A stretch of 64,000 nt of DNA from JAIEPX01 sp963725255 (GCA_963725255.1 CAVRXV010000001.1:62001-126000), one strand, 5' to 3'. Positions 8,620 to 16,929 are shown, counted from the stretch's first letter. Numbers and translations are program-made. The notes: generated from the sequence alone by a model not told the origin.

Positions 8620-9697
8620 ATTTAAACTTATCAATTAAAAACCATAATACAAACACGATCAGGATCCCTGTTTTTATCGCTTTTTTCTTCGTGTCTTTTT
8701 GTTTGAGCTTGTGCCAATAATATGGCCAACGATGTTGACGAATCAGATATTGAATAACATACTTACTGGGAAAAGACGGCACGCCTTCGGGTGAATATTC
8801 ATGTGCGGTAATATCCGGACAATGATTCGCTTCAATAATACAGCCCCGTGATTTTTCAATCGGGATTTCGAGATCTTCACAAAGAAAATCGAGCCCCACC
8901 AATCGCAAATTGAGTACTTTAGCAGCACGGAGGGCAAGATCAGCATTTTCTTTACAAATCGCTTTTCTATGCAAGCCCACCACGGTCCCACCTACCGCAG
9001 CATTGCAAGTCAATCGAATCGGGATTTTCTGCATCGCGGCAGGAATATCTGTAGGACTAATATTTCTCTCACGAAAAATAAAGTCGGTTTCTTCCGTCAT
9101 AATAATTTTTCCGAAGGGCATTTTTAAATTCGGTTTTTCTCGTTTTTTATTTTCATCTTCGATGAGTTCGTGAATGGTGCTTTTACCATCGCCTATTACA
9201 TGTGCAGGTATGCGCTCCATCAGCGCAATAATTTCACCATTAAAAACTAAGACTCGAAATGATTTTAAATTATCATAGTATTCTTCAATACTCATACAAG
9301 GGTATTTTTCATAAGATTTGCGCATCAGGGTATCTAATTCTGTTGCATTGGGAATATTGCAGATAACTCCAGTTCCGTAGCCGGTATCCCAGGTTGGTTT
9401 GATAACGACGGGAAACGTCAAATCGCTGACAATCATTTTTCCATCACGGTAGGCTTCTTTTGTATAAGCTTTAGTCTTCGGTACTGGTATTCCTTCTTTG
9501 GACAAAAGTTGATTAGCGGTGTATTTATTGGATGACATATTCACGGCTACGATGTTATTCAGGGAAACGTCGCTTCCTTGAAAATACACTTGCTGCCGGC
9601 CAAAGTTGACATAAAACCCAGAGATCTCAGGAACGAGAATCGGATCTAAACCATATTCCTGGCATCGTTTGTAATAGACTCGAGCAACCTTATGCAT
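8618..9697 (-). CDS. ATP-grasp ligase with C-terminal membrane anchor
   Basis: The 359-residue protein has an ATP-grasp fold. It includes an N-terminal segment with SNKYTANQLL, the lysine strand FPVVIKP, a glycine-rich loop GYGTG, the EEY adenine-binding segment, a GDGKSTIHEL motif typical of cyanophycin-synthetase-type ATP-grasp domains, and the metal-binding end IIEANHCPDI. The last 20 residues form a single hydrophobic helix (TGILIVFVLWFLIDKF), so it may be tail-anchored. It probably ligates a carboxylate to an amine, but the substrate cannot be told. AGGAAGGA precedes the ATG. Its stop codon overlaps the right arm of a palindromic element. Confidence 0.85.
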   Translation of the reverse strand: MHKVARVYYKRCQEYGLDPILVPEISGFYVNFGRQQVYFQGSDVSLNNIVAVNMSSNKYTANQLLSKEGIPVPKTKAYTKEAYRDGKMIVSDLTFPVVIKPTWDTGYGTGVICNIPNATELDTLMRKSYEKYPCMSIEEYYDNLKSFRVLVFNGEIIALMERIPAHVIGDGKSTIHELIEDENKKREKPNLKMPFGKIIMTEETDFIFRERNISPTDIPAAMQKIPIRLTCNAAVGGTVVGLHRKAICKENADLALRAAKVLNLRLVGLDFLCEDLEIPIEKSRGCIIEANHCPDITAHEYSPEGVPSFPSKYVIQYLIRQHRWPYYWHKLKQKDTKKKAIKTGILIVFVLWFLIDKFK

Positions 9698-9801
9698 ACT
9701 GTTCCTTCCTTGGTCATAGAGGACTCGGTGAGGTCTTTAATGAGCCCTGAATTACCTGCTGAATATAGCTCACTAAGCAAATCAATCAAAGTGGAAATTT
9801 T

Positions 9802-9828
9802 GAGGATAGCATGATGGACACAAAGTAT
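9802..9828 (+). pseudogene. Possible remnant of a PIN-toxin 3' end
   Basis: GAGGATA and GCATGATGGACACAAAGTAT match the end of the VapC-like gene at 17282-17309, with one base missing. Only about 27 bases are shared. Confidence 0.3.
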
Positions 9829-9838
9829 TCTGAAATTA

Positions 9839-9847
9839 TGCTATAAT
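9839..9847 (+). promoter_or_regulatory. Extended -10 promoter of PAP2 gene
   Basis: TGCTATAAT is a consensus extended -10 element. It lies 31 bases before the ATG at 9879, and no good -35 hexamer is present at the usual distance, which suits an extended -10 promoter. Confidence 0.6.
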
Positions 9848-9878
9848 ATCACTAGGACTTGTGATTTTGGAGGTTCCT

Positions 9879-10562
9879 ATGAAATTCCGTAAATCAGTCT
9901 TCTTAAGAAATATATTTCTAGTTTCATTCGCCACAGTATCGCTCACGCTGATATCCTATTATTTTTTTGACAAACCTATTGCCTTTTGGTTTCATGAGCA
10001 TGAACCAATACCACATCATATCTTGCAGCTATTTTTTCATATTCCAAAAATCTTTGATGTTGCTGCTGCTCTTGGCGTTTTCACTGTGCATATATTCAGC
10101 TGGATAATTGGCCGTGTTTCTCCTTTTTTGAGTAATTTAACGTTGACCAGCATCACGCTTGTTATTACCGATTTTTGGACGGAATGGTCAAAATTTCTTT
10201 TTGGACGTTATTGGCCAACGACCTGGACTATTGATCATAATCCTTCTTTAATTGACACAAACGATTATGGCTTTCATTTTCTTGCGAGCAAAACTGAGGC
10301 CTTCCAAGCATTTCCATCAGGACATGCTTCTCTCACTATCGCTTCGGTAACATTTCTTGCGTTGCGTTACCCTATTTTAAGGGTTCCTGCCATCATAATT
10401 AGCCTTATAGTCCCACTAAGTCTTGTTGCTCTAAATCATAATTTTTTAGCGGATACAATTGCTGGTGCAGGATTAGGATGGATTATTGCCTACTGTGTTG
10501 ATGCATTCAATCAAGGCACAATAGTTTATGTCCACCCAAAAAATACCGCGCGCAACAATTAG
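9879..10562 (+). CDS. PAP2-family membrane phosphatase
   Basis: Integral membrane acid phosphatase of the PAP2 superfamily, likely acting on lipid phosphates such as undecaprenyl, phosphatidate or phosphatidylglycerol phosphates. The three signature blocks are visible: KFLFGRYWP (K-x4-5-RxWP-like), PSGHAS, and a final H-N-x2-AD segment (LNHNFLADTIAG). About five to six hydrophobic helices occur. The ATG at 9879 is chosen because GGAGG lies five bases upstream; a GTG at 9861 would lie upstream of this site. The product then has 227 residues. Substrate specificity cannot be read from the sequence. Confidence 0.88.
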   Translation: MKFRKSVFLRNIFLVSFATVSLTLISYYFFDKPIAFWFHEHEPIPHHILQLFFHIPKIFDVAAALGVFTVHIFSWIIGRVSPFLSNLTLTSITLVITDFWTEWSKFLFGRYWPTTWTIDHNPSLIDTNDYGFHFLASKTEAFQAFPSGHASLTIASVTFLALRYPILRVPAIIISLIVPLSLVALNHNFLADTIAGAGLGWIIAYCVDAFNQGTIVYVHPKNTARNN

Positions 10563-10669
10563 AAGAAAGAATAATGATCACTGGACTTGATGTCAAAAAA
10601 TTCAAGATTAATTGAGCAGACATTTTCAATCTTTCTCGATATCTATCAGTCTCCAACACTATTAGAACG

Positions 10670-11083
10670 CTAAAAATCGAGACGACCGGAACCAATGAAC
10701 AATGATCGATTTCCATGACCTTTGTAGCATTGTACATTACCCGCATTATCACCGTTGTAAGTAATAATAATATCGGCGCTTTCTTTTGAATCGATATAAT
10801 AGTCCGCGACAAAATAAATTTCATTTAGCTGATTGATCTGTGTTGGTCCTGAAAACGCTATAGTTCCTGGAAATGTTATCTTATTTGTTGAAACATTCCT
10901 CATTTGTAAATCAGTGACTGTTTGTGACATAATTTCACAATAGAATGTATTATGGGATGAGTTTCCTGCCTCAAATGAAATTTGCGTACTATAATTTAAA
11001 TAATCAGAATTTGCTTGCACTGCACTCATCATGCACATCAACAAACCTGATATCAGTAATACGTTTGTTTTATATCGAATCAT
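10670..11083 (-). CDS. Small secreted hypothetical protein
   Basis: No family is recognised. From the ATG at 11083 the product has 137 residues and begins with a classical signal peptide (positively charged RYK, a hydrophobic core, then AQAN-type cleavage near residue 25). GGAG lies nine bases upstream of this ATG, which rules against the longer start at 11131. The mature part is beta-rich, about 110 residues with two cysteines, so it is probably exported to the periplasm. It is transcribed divergently from the HxlR regulator gene; a TTGAAT/TAGTAT promoter (11119-11147) abuts the palindrome proposed as the HxlR operator, so control by that regulator is plausible. Confidence 0.75.
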   Translation of the reverse strand: MIRYKTNVLLISGLLMCMMSAVQANSDYLNYSTQISFEAGNSSHNTFYCEIMSQTVTDLQMRNVSTNKITFPGTIAFSGPTQINQLNEIYFVADYYIDSKESADIIITYNGDNAGNVQCYKGHGNRSLFIGSGRLDF

Positions 11084-11118
11084 TTTAATATCTCCGCTAC
11101 TATTATTTACGAAATTTA

Positions 11119-11147
11119 ATACTACTTGCATCAGCGCAATAATTCAA
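11119..11147 (-). promoter_or_regulatory. Promoter of the secreted-protein gene
   Basis: On the minus strand TTGAAT (11142-11147) and TAGTAT (11119-11124) are separated by 17 bases. The site reads towards the ATG at 11083. Confidence 0.45.
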
Positions 11148-11148
11148 T

Positions 11149-11168
11149 TAGTTACCAAAAAGTAACTA
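11149..11168. promoter_or_regulatory. Candidate HxlR operator palindrome
   Basis: TAGTTAC and GTAACTA form a perfect 7-bp inverted repeat with a six-base spacer in the divergent region between the secreted-protein gene and the HxlR gene. It directly abuts the -35 box of the former and lies about 30 bases upstream of the -35 box of the latter. Binding by the HxlR protein is inferred from position. Confidence 0.5.
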
Positions 11169-11197
11169 GCTAAAAAGCTAAAATATCCGCAATTAAC

Positions 11198-11226
11198 TTG
11201 AGAAAACAGAGTATCTGATGTATACT
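11198..11226 (+). promoter_or_regulatory. Promoter of HxlR regulator gene
   Basis: TTGAGA (11198-11203) and TATACT (11221-11226) are separated by 17 bases and precede the regulator start by about 28 bases. Confidence 0.55.
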
Positions 11227-11254
11227 GAATAAGTGTTATGTATTAGGTATGAAA

Positions 11255-11659
11255 ATGGCTGATGATGAAAAGAAAGTCCTGAAAACAAGTTATTCTGTTT
11301 ATAGTGAGCGTTGCCCATCACGCAATGTTCTAGAAGGCATTAGTGATAAATGGTCGATTTTGATCATCAATCTGTTGTTTCACAAAGTTTATCGGTTTGG
11401 TGAATTAAAACGTGAAATAGGCGGCATATCCCCGAAAATGTTATCAGAAACTTTAAACAAATTAGAACGCTATGGCTTTGTCGCGCGACAGTCTTTCCCT
11501 GTACTACCTATGAAAGTTGAATATACCTTAACACCATTAGGAAAAAATTTGGGCGTAGTTATGAGCTCCTTGACATCCTGGACAGTAGCAAACATGCAAA
11601 AAATAAATCAAGCTGAAATCGACTATATAAATAAGACAAATGAAAATAAGACTTCTTGA
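11255..11659 (+). CDS. HxlR-family transcriptional regulator
   Basis: A 134-residue winged-helix DNA-binding protein of the HxlR group. The HxlR hallmarks CPSRNVLEGISDKWSILII and RFGELKREIGGISPKMLSETL are clear, followed by the wing and YTLTPLGKNL. A cysteine at the start of the motif is typical; in several family members it senses oxidants or electrophiles. The ATG at 11255 has AGG seven bases upstream; the ATG at 11249 is too close to it. The gene is divergent from the small secreted protein, with a palindrome between them. Confidence 0.9.
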   Translation: MADDEKKVLKTSYSVYSERCPSRNVLEGISDKWSILIINLLFHKVYRFGELKREIGGISPKMLSETLNKLERYGFVARQSFPVLPMKVEYTLTPLGKNLGVVMSSLTSWTVANMQKINQAEIDYINKTNENKTS

Positions 11660-11664
11660 CTCTC

Positions 11665-11880
11665 ATTGAGCTAAGTAATATATGTTCCCTGGCTCACTTG
11701 CAAATATCTTACTCATTCAACAGTAACGTAAGACTGCGCACATATAAATAGATTCGATTCTTAGTGGTCAAGTCAGAGTGCTTAATGATAACGATTCTTT
11801 TAAGACAGGAAAAAAGACAAGGGTCAGATCTAAGATTAGTCCATTCTTTGATTCTCTGTTATCCTGCATTGAGCCTTGAA
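11665..11880. repeat. Composite dispersed repeat, copy 1 (accessory zone)
   Basis: This intergenic stretch is built from blocks found again elsewhere. 11665-11690 and 11824-11875 match 21040-21064 and 20995-21046. 11691-11750 matches 20340-20400. 11760-11790 matches 12556 and 20451 onward. The block order differs between copies. The blocks contain GGGTCAGATCTAA-type ends. No ORF is carried. It also covers the gap between the HxlR gene and the mazF-like gene. Confidence 0.6.
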
Positions 11881-11901
11881 TAAATTCAATTTTGTAGCCA
11901 T

Positions 11902-12237
11902 TTAAAGGTTCAACCACAGTTTTAGTGCATTGTCGAGTTCCTGCATTTCGTGAACACTCAAATTGCCAATTTTTTGCTGAATTTTATCCGCTTTTATTAC
12001 ATTAATTTTATCAACCATAATTTGTGAGTCTTTTTGGAGCCCATTTGCTTGAGTGCAATTGAGTTGTAATCGAAATAAAGGAGCTTCAACTAAATGTGAA
12101 GTTATCGGGCAGATTGCAATGCTAGCGTGTGTGGCATTAAATAAATCCGATTGCACGACAATTGCGGGCCGTGCTTTGCCATAATCACCTTGCAGAGCGC
12201 AAACCACAATATCACCGCGCTGGATTTCTATTGCCAT
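11902..12237 (-). CDS. MazF/PemK-family mRNA interferase toxin
   Basis: The 111-residue toxin matches the PemK/MazF family. It starts with the RGDIVVCALQGDYGKARPAIVVQ block, followed by ICPITSH, and ends with a helical tail. Members cleave mRNA at short sequences and are neutralised by the upstream antitoxin. Its start overlaps the antitoxin stop by ten bases, typical of translationally coupled toxin-antitoxin pairs. Confidence 0.9.
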   Translation of the reverse strand: MAIEIQRGDIVVCALQGDYGKARPAIVVQSDLFNATHASIAICPITSHLVEAPLFRLQLNCTQANGLQKDSQIMVDKINVIKADKIQQKIGNLSVHEMQELDNALKLWLNL

Positions 12238-12482
12238 CCGCTATCATCCTGATTATCTTCCCAGATTTTTATATCTTCATTAGCTTCATCGGCTTGTTTC
12301 GCCAATAGAGATTGGCGTTGAGCTTCATTAACCAACTTAGATTCACCCAGTTTCGCCAAGTATTCCTGTAATGCTTGGCTAACTATCCAATTTTTTCCCC
12401 GATGCAATCGTTGAGCGGCATGGTCTAGCTGAAGCCTGAGATCTGCTGCTAATCGTATACTCGTTGTAACACTGTGACTCAT
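12228..12482 (-). CDS. Ribbon-helix-helix antitoxin of MazF-like toxin
   Basis: The 84-residue protein has an N-terminal ribbon-helix-helix domain (TTSIRLAADLRLQLDHAAQRLHRGKNWI pattern) and an acidic C-terminus (EANEDIKIWEDNQDD) suited to wrap the toxin. It precedes and overlaps the MazF-like gene. It probably represses its own promoter. Confidence 0.85.
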   Translation of the reverse strand: MSHSVTTSIRLAADLRLQLDHAAQRLHRGKNWIVSQALQEYLAKLGESKLVNEAQRQSLLAKQADEANEDIKIWEDNQDDSGWQ

Positions 12483-12549
12483 AATTTAACCCCTACTTGT
12501 AACACAAAGTATTGCAGAATTTGGGCTGATTGTCAAATCGAGCAGTCAC

Positions 12550-12630
12550 ACTATTCTTAGTGGTCTAGTCATAGTGCTCAATGATAGAGCAACAAATTGA
12601 CTATGCATCAAGCAAAAATCTGACCCCTGA
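12550..12630. repeat. Composite dispersed repeat, copy 2
   Basis: 12556-12615 is closely similar to 20451-20506 (GTGGTCTAGTCATAGTGCT, then GCAACAAATTGACTATGC), and ends in TCTGACCCCTGACCC. It lies upstream of the MazEF-like pair. Confidence 0.6.
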
Positions 12631-12675
12631 CCCTTTGAATCTAGCTAGACACATTAAAAAAATGGTGGTGCAACA

Positions 12676-13860
12676 CTAATGTTTCAATGTGTTAGGGGTG
12701 ACCCTCTTGACTTCCAAGTGATTATAATCATCTTTCACAGCCTCAATAGAATGTTTAGTATCCATCCTTTTTTTGTCCATCCATTCCTGATTTACTTTGG
12801 GAAGGTTTTCCAGTAATTTCTTCCCTATCTGTTCGAAACCCTGTTTACTGATATAATCGCCATGTTTTTTTGAAAAAGCATCAAGAGCTTTCGTATATTC
12901 GCTCTGCACAGTATTTTCTATTTTCGATAGATTGTACAATTGAATAAGATGAGTAAAATCGACATATATTATCTCCTTTCTTTTTAATTCAGCGCAATCC
13001 TGTTTAACTCCGGTTATAGCTGCTTTTAACGCAGGAAGAACGCGGTTAATTCCAAATTCTGTTCTATCTACATTACCAATCACTTTGCCAACTATCGCAC
13101 TAAAACCATTTTTACTCAAAAAATCGTCATTATCTCTGACGAACTTTATCAATGCATTATCATACTGCTGATCAAAATCTCCCTCATGATTTTTTTGCGC
13201 ATTAGTTCTCAGTTTAATTAACCGCGCAAAATCATTTAATAATTTCTGTGGCACAGTTACTTTTTTCGCATCATAAGACTTTTGAGAAGCTGATCGTAGT
13301 GGAATTTTCTGCTGATCACTTTGAAACTGAACCCAATCTGGGTACTCCTCTTTAACTTGATTAATAACCGATATCGCAACCTCTCCACTTCCTGGATCAA
13401 AACTATATTTTTTATATTTTTCGAGTATATTGTCACAAAATGCTCGACTGGCATAAAGATGGCCGTATTGATGCAGATTATTTTGAAATCTATTATTATA
13501 TATTCTAGCTTGAGATCCCGGAGTTCTCGGCACTCTCAAGATTTTATCATTACTCTTCGCCGAAATGACTCTGATTAGTGAATTCAACACTCTTGTATAA
13601 TTATCCTCCACTTGATGCAAAATCGATTTTGCAAGATCAGCAAGAGGTTTCGTTTCACCCGAAAAATTCTTAAGTAACGACTCACGAAAGTCTCGGTCGA
13701 TGCAAAGATGACCATAATTTTCTAAAAATTTCTGAAAAAGGTCATCATATTTTTGTCTAGCACTACTATTTTCTTTGTTTGCTTTTTCCACGTCGTCCCA
13801 CGCTGTAATGAGCCCTATCAAAGCACCAAAAGCCTGCTTTTCATCACGTTCTTTAGCCAT
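12676..13860 (-). CDS. Hypothetical protein with four internal repeats
   Basis: No family is recognised. The 394-residue protein is charged, soluble and mostly helical. Four repeats are visible with cores at about 36-67, 120-150, 231-262 and 319-350. Each reads: a helix with (Q/E)Y or RF, then an N/H-x-x-D/G-H/D-(Y/F/L) turn such as NYGHLCIDRDF, QYGHLYASRAF, DNDDFLSKNGF or KHGDYISKQGF, then a helix ending in K-x-L/I. GGAGG lies seven bases before the ATG and TATACT sits upstream, so expression is likely. It lies next to a toxin-antitoxin pair and the ankyrin/TPR gene. Function unknown; a host-directed protein is possible. Confidence 0.75.
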   Translation of the reverse strand: MAKERDEKQAFGALIGLITAWDDVEKANKENSSARQKYDDLFQKFLENYGHLCIDRDFRESLLKNFSGETKPLADLAKSILHQVEDNYTRVLNSLIRVISAKSNDKILRVPRTPGSQARIYNNRFQNNLHQYGHLYASRAFCDNILEKYKKYSFDPGSGEVAISVINQVKEEYPDWVQFQSDQQKIPLRSASQKSYDAKKVTVPQKLLNDFARLIKLRTNAQKNHEGDFDQQYDNALIKFVRDNDDFLSKNGFSAIVGKVIGNVDRTEFGINRVLPALKAAITGVKQDCAELKRKEIIYVDFTHLIQLYNLSKIENTVQSEYTKALDAFSKKHGDYISKQGFEQIGKKLLENLPKVNQEWMDKKRMDTKHSIEAVKDDYNHLEVKRVTPNTLKH

Positions 13861-13957
13861 ATACCACCTCCACTCTTAAATCAGCTATTTCTAGTATAGC
13901 GTATTTCCCGCGGGTCTGCCGGCGGGCTTTTCCATGGAATAAACTAGTGATGCAAGT

Positions 13958-13984
13958 GCCGCGTCTTGAATTGTGAAAGGTTTT
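13958..13984 (+). repeat. GCGTCGCGTCTTGAGTTGT-type repeat, degenerate copy
   Basis: Matches the family seen at 5782-5811, 35252-35280, 35602-35630 and 38085-38113, with a few substitutions. Confidence 0.5.
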
Positions 13985-14016
13985 AAGAAACCACTGTTAT
14001 TTTAGAGCACATCAAG

Positions 14017-14098
14017 AGAAGAAGGCGTCAGATCTAAGATCAATGCTTGACCTGCTTAATATATCGAAGTATTGATCTTAGATCTGACACCTTCTTCT
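14017..14098. repeat. GGTGTCAGATCTAA palindromic element
   Basis: Two 32-base arms (14017-14048 and 14067-14098) are inverted copies with two G/T-type mismatches around an 18-base centre. The ends carry the GTCAGATCTAA block common to other palindromes in this window. It lies upstream of the ankyrin/TPR gene; the rest of the 13861-14164 gap holds only the GCGTCGCG-type repeat and a GC-rich stem near 13907-13931. Confidence 0.75.
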
Positions 14099-14164
14099 TC
14101 TTTATTTGACCCCAGAGCTCTATTTTGCGATACTACCTCGAAGTAAAAATCCCGGAGGATAACG

Positions 14165-16513
14165 ATGAAAGTAACAACAGAAACACCTACAGTTCAAGAT
14201 GTATCGAATAAATCTTTAAACCCACTCAATGATGAACTTGGCAAACTACTCGAAAATGATTATAGCAGTACTATCTTCTCTACTCTGTCTCGACATGTAC
14301 TGAAATTAGTTAATGCTCTCCACTCAATTCTCAAGGAGAAACCATTTTCTACAGCGCTGAGTAACAAACAAGAAAGAGATGACACTACCGAAAGGTTTTA
14401 CGGGTTATTTAGTGTCATGTCTATTATTGAAGAACTTCCGAGACTTCAGCAGGAACTTCAATTTTTTCTTGCAGAACCTTTAGCGACAGAAATCGCTATG
14501 CGTGCTAGCGTTGACATAAAAGACTATCGAAATCATCTTGAATCTTTGATCGCTTTAGTTGAAAAAGCGCTTTCACTTAAATCCGTTCTGATCGAAATTC
14601 AATCCTTGTACAAGCCAATCATAGAACGTCTCCTGCGCTATCATGCTCTTTGCGGTAATCGAGCTGATATTGACAATTTGCTGATGATCGGTGTGGACGT
14701 CAATAGTCAGGGCCAAGTATCTGGCAAAGGCACTTTACATCAGCTGAGCGAACTTTGGAAAACCTCGCCCACTGCTGCAAATGATGTGTTAATCACCTTA
14801 TGTGTACAGCGGGCGAACGTCAATCTTTGTAGTAATAACAAACGTACTGTGCTACATGATTATTGTGAAACAGGGGCTATAGAACTCATTGATAGCTTAC
14901 TGGAATTTCAGCCTGATCCTGTCTTAGTAGATTCCGATGGCAAAACAGCCTCTGACCTGCTGCAGAAAAGAATAGATCAAGAAACGTCTCCTGCTAGAAA
15001 AACGGCGTTATTCAAAGCACATCAGCGTCTTCAAAGTTACCAATCCTACCGCGCGAAATTTTTGGCTGCCCAGGATATACGAAGAACGTTATTAGAAATT
15101 TATTCTACAGAAACCTTGTATCGAATTGGCTTTTCTTTTATGTATACTGAACTAAAGGCCTTAGTTATCAATGACATTAGATCTACTTTTGTGGAACTTG
15201 GATTGGCCGTCATGCACTTTATTGAGGACGAAAACAGTTTCGTACCTAGTATTCCAGCAGCAGAGTATCTTTATAATTGTCTTATCACCAATAAAAACAA
15301 ATTAGGTAAGCAGACATTCACAGCATGCGAATTACATTTAGAAAAGCATGTAGGCACGCATGGTGAATTTATTACGAGGTTTGTTTTTGGTGATTCAAAG
15401 AAGCGACTAAAGCATGTTTGCAATGTTTTGTCGGTTGCTTTAACAGATCTGATCATCGATCCGCAGAAAGAGTTTCCTTGTGAAGAAAAATCGATCACTG
15501 ATAAACGTTTTGAGAAACTCAATGATCCCAAAACAACAGTAGAAGAAATGGAGGCAATTAAACAAGAGTTAATCGACAAACATTTAGCATTGTCCCGGCC
15601 TTTTAAACTCAATGAAATATTAAATAGACGCCCACATCAGCAATGGCTCTTGATGAATAAAACACAACAACTGAACTTTCTGGAGAGTCAATCTGCTTTG
15701 CGCTGCGTTTTTGTTACTCAAGAATGTCCTGAGTTGGTTAAGCTGTTTCGCGCATTACCAGCAAGAAGCCTCCTGATGTATAATGAAAAGAATGATCTAA
15801 CAGTTGCAACAGTGCTTTATTCTGGAGAAGTATTTACACAGTTAAGTTCTGCTTTAGATTCACAATCTCCAACAGCTCCCGTCATTCATACGACAATAAT
15901 CAATGGTGACGCCTCAAGGGCCCTGAAATTACTTCTAGATATTCAATCTGTCTCAAAAAAAGAGAGATTTGATACCGCTTTGGCGCTTAGCCGACGCGCA
16001 TGTCAATTAGATCCCGAAAATCCAAGCTGTTTTGAAGCATTGGCTGAGTCTCATGATGGGTTGCGTCGAAAATATAATATGAGAGAATTCGAGCATAGCG
16101 TCGCATGTTATACCACAGCATTAGCCCTCGGCGGCCCTTATAACACTTACTACCTCAAACTCACAAATTTATTTATCGGCAGAGTTCAGGAAATGTGTGG
16201 TGAAGATCCTTCATTAGCATATCACCCCATGCTACATGAAGCGTTGATTTTATGTGAGAAGGCACTCGCTATCCGAGAGATACCAGGCGCATTAAAGCTC
16301 ATGGCAGATATTTATCGTTTACAAGGTAAATTGCCAGAAGCGATGCAGTATTATCAGAAGTGTTTGGAACCTGTGGTGGGAACTGGCTACATGGAACTAG
16401 AGTTATTATCTGATCAAGAACGAAAAGCTGTCATAGAACAACTGATGACATTAACAGATTTAAACAGGGTTACCGCTAATCCCATGGGGGTCGGGTCTCC
16501 CGTTGGCTATTGA
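14165..16513 (+). CDS. Ankyrin and TPR-like repeat protein, candidate effector
   Basis: A 782-residue soluble protein. Residues about 155-270 resemble degenerate ankyrin repeats (GNRADIDNLLMIGVDVN, RTVLHDYCETGAIELIDSLL, DSDGKTASDLL). Residues about 615-760 resemble TPRs (ALSRRACQLDPENPSCFEAL, MADIYRLQGKLPEAMQYYQKC). The rest is helical and unrecognised. GGAGG lies before the ATG. The final residues (GVGSPVGY) and the stop codon come from a dispersed repeat (16489-16532), so the native C-terminus may have been replaced. A role in host interaction is inferred from the repeats and not demonstrated. Confidence 0.85.
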   Translation: MKVTTETPTVQDVSNKSLNPLNDELGKLLENDYSSTIFSTLSRHVLKLVNALHSILKEKPFSTALSNKQERDDTTERFYGLFSVMSIIEELPRLQQELQFFLAEPLATEIAMRASVDIKDYRNHLESLIALVEKALSLKSVLIEIQSLYKPIIERLLRYHALCGNRADIDNLLMIGVDVNSQGQVSGKGTLHQLSELWKTSPTAANDVLITLCVQRANVNLCSNNKRTVLHDYCETGAIELIDSLLEFQPDPVLVDSDGKTASDLLQKRIDQETSPARKTALFKAHQRLQSYQSYRAKFLAAQDIRRTLLEIYSTETLYRIGFSFMYTELKALVINDIRSTFVELGLAVMHFIEDENSFVPSIPAAEYLYNCLITNKNKLGKQTFTACELHLEKHVGTHGEFITRFVFGDSKKRLKHVCNVLSVALTDLIIDPQKEFPCEEKSITDKRFEKLNDPKTTVEEMEAIKQELIDKHLALSRPFKLNEILNRRPHQQWLLMNKTQQLNFLESQSALRCVFVTQECPELVKLFRALPARSLLMYNEKNDLTVATVLYSGEVFTQLSSALDSQSPTAPVIHTTIINGDASRALKLLLDIQSVSKKERFDTALALSRRACQLDPENPSCFEALAESHDGLRRKYNMREFEHSVACYTTALALGGPYNTYYLKLTNLFIGRVQEMCGEDPSLAYHPMLHEALILCEKALAIREIPGALKLMADIYRLQGKLPEAMQYYQKCLEPVVGTGYMELELLSDQERKAVIEQLMTLTDLNRVTANPMGVGSPVGY

Positions 16514-16532
16514 GCAATTTAGCTAACAGAAT
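16489..16532 (+). repeat. GGGGTCGGG element, incomplete copy
   Basis: Same sequence as the left arm and loop of the element at 8562-8619 (GGGTCTCCCGTTGGCTATTG), but the right arm is degraded. It overlaps the 3' end of the preceding gene and supplies its stop codon. Confidence 0.7.
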
Positions 16533-16652
16533 ACCTATTCCATGTTGGCTTTTTTGTGAGTGGAACATCCTAAAACCCCGTATAATCTCCCTTGAAATTG
16601 TAGTAGCTTTTTCACATGAGCCGACCACTAATTCTTCGTCGTCATGTTGTTA

Positions 16653-16681
16653 TTTACACTGTTATAGTGTATACTTATAAT
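16653..16681 (+). promoter_or_regulatory. Promoter of VapBC-like operon with operator
   Basis: TTTACA (16653-16658) and TATAAT (16676-16681) are 17 bases apart. An imperfect palindrome centred on GTATAC (16662-16680) fills the spacer and the -10, as expected for autoregulation by the antitoxin. Confidence 0.65.
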
Positions 16682-16707
16682 GTGTGTATTAAATTAGGGG
16701 GTTAACT

Positions 16708-16929
16708 ATGTTGAAGAATATAACATTAAGCGCTGATGAGCGATTAATTTCTCTAGCGAGAGCAAAAGCTTCTCGAGAACATAAAACACTCAATGCTGAA
16801 TTTCGATTATGGCTTGAGCGTTTTGTGGGTAATACTGCCGCGGCTCAAAATTATCGCCGTTTAATGAAATCTATGAGCGCTGTACAAAATAGTAAAAAAT
16901 TCACACGAGATGAGTTGAATGAGCGATAA
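16708..16929 (+). CDS. VapB-like antitoxin
   Basis: A 73-residue protein with an N-terminal NITLSADERLISLARAKAS segment typical of ribbon-helix-helix antitoxins that accompany PIN toxins, and a basic/acidic C-terminus. AGGGGG lies six bases before the ATG. Its stop overlaps the toxin start by 11 bases. Confidence 0.8.
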   Translation: MLKNITLSADERLISLARAKASREHKTLNAEFRLWLERFVGNTAAAQNYRRLMKSMSAVQNSKKFTRDELNER

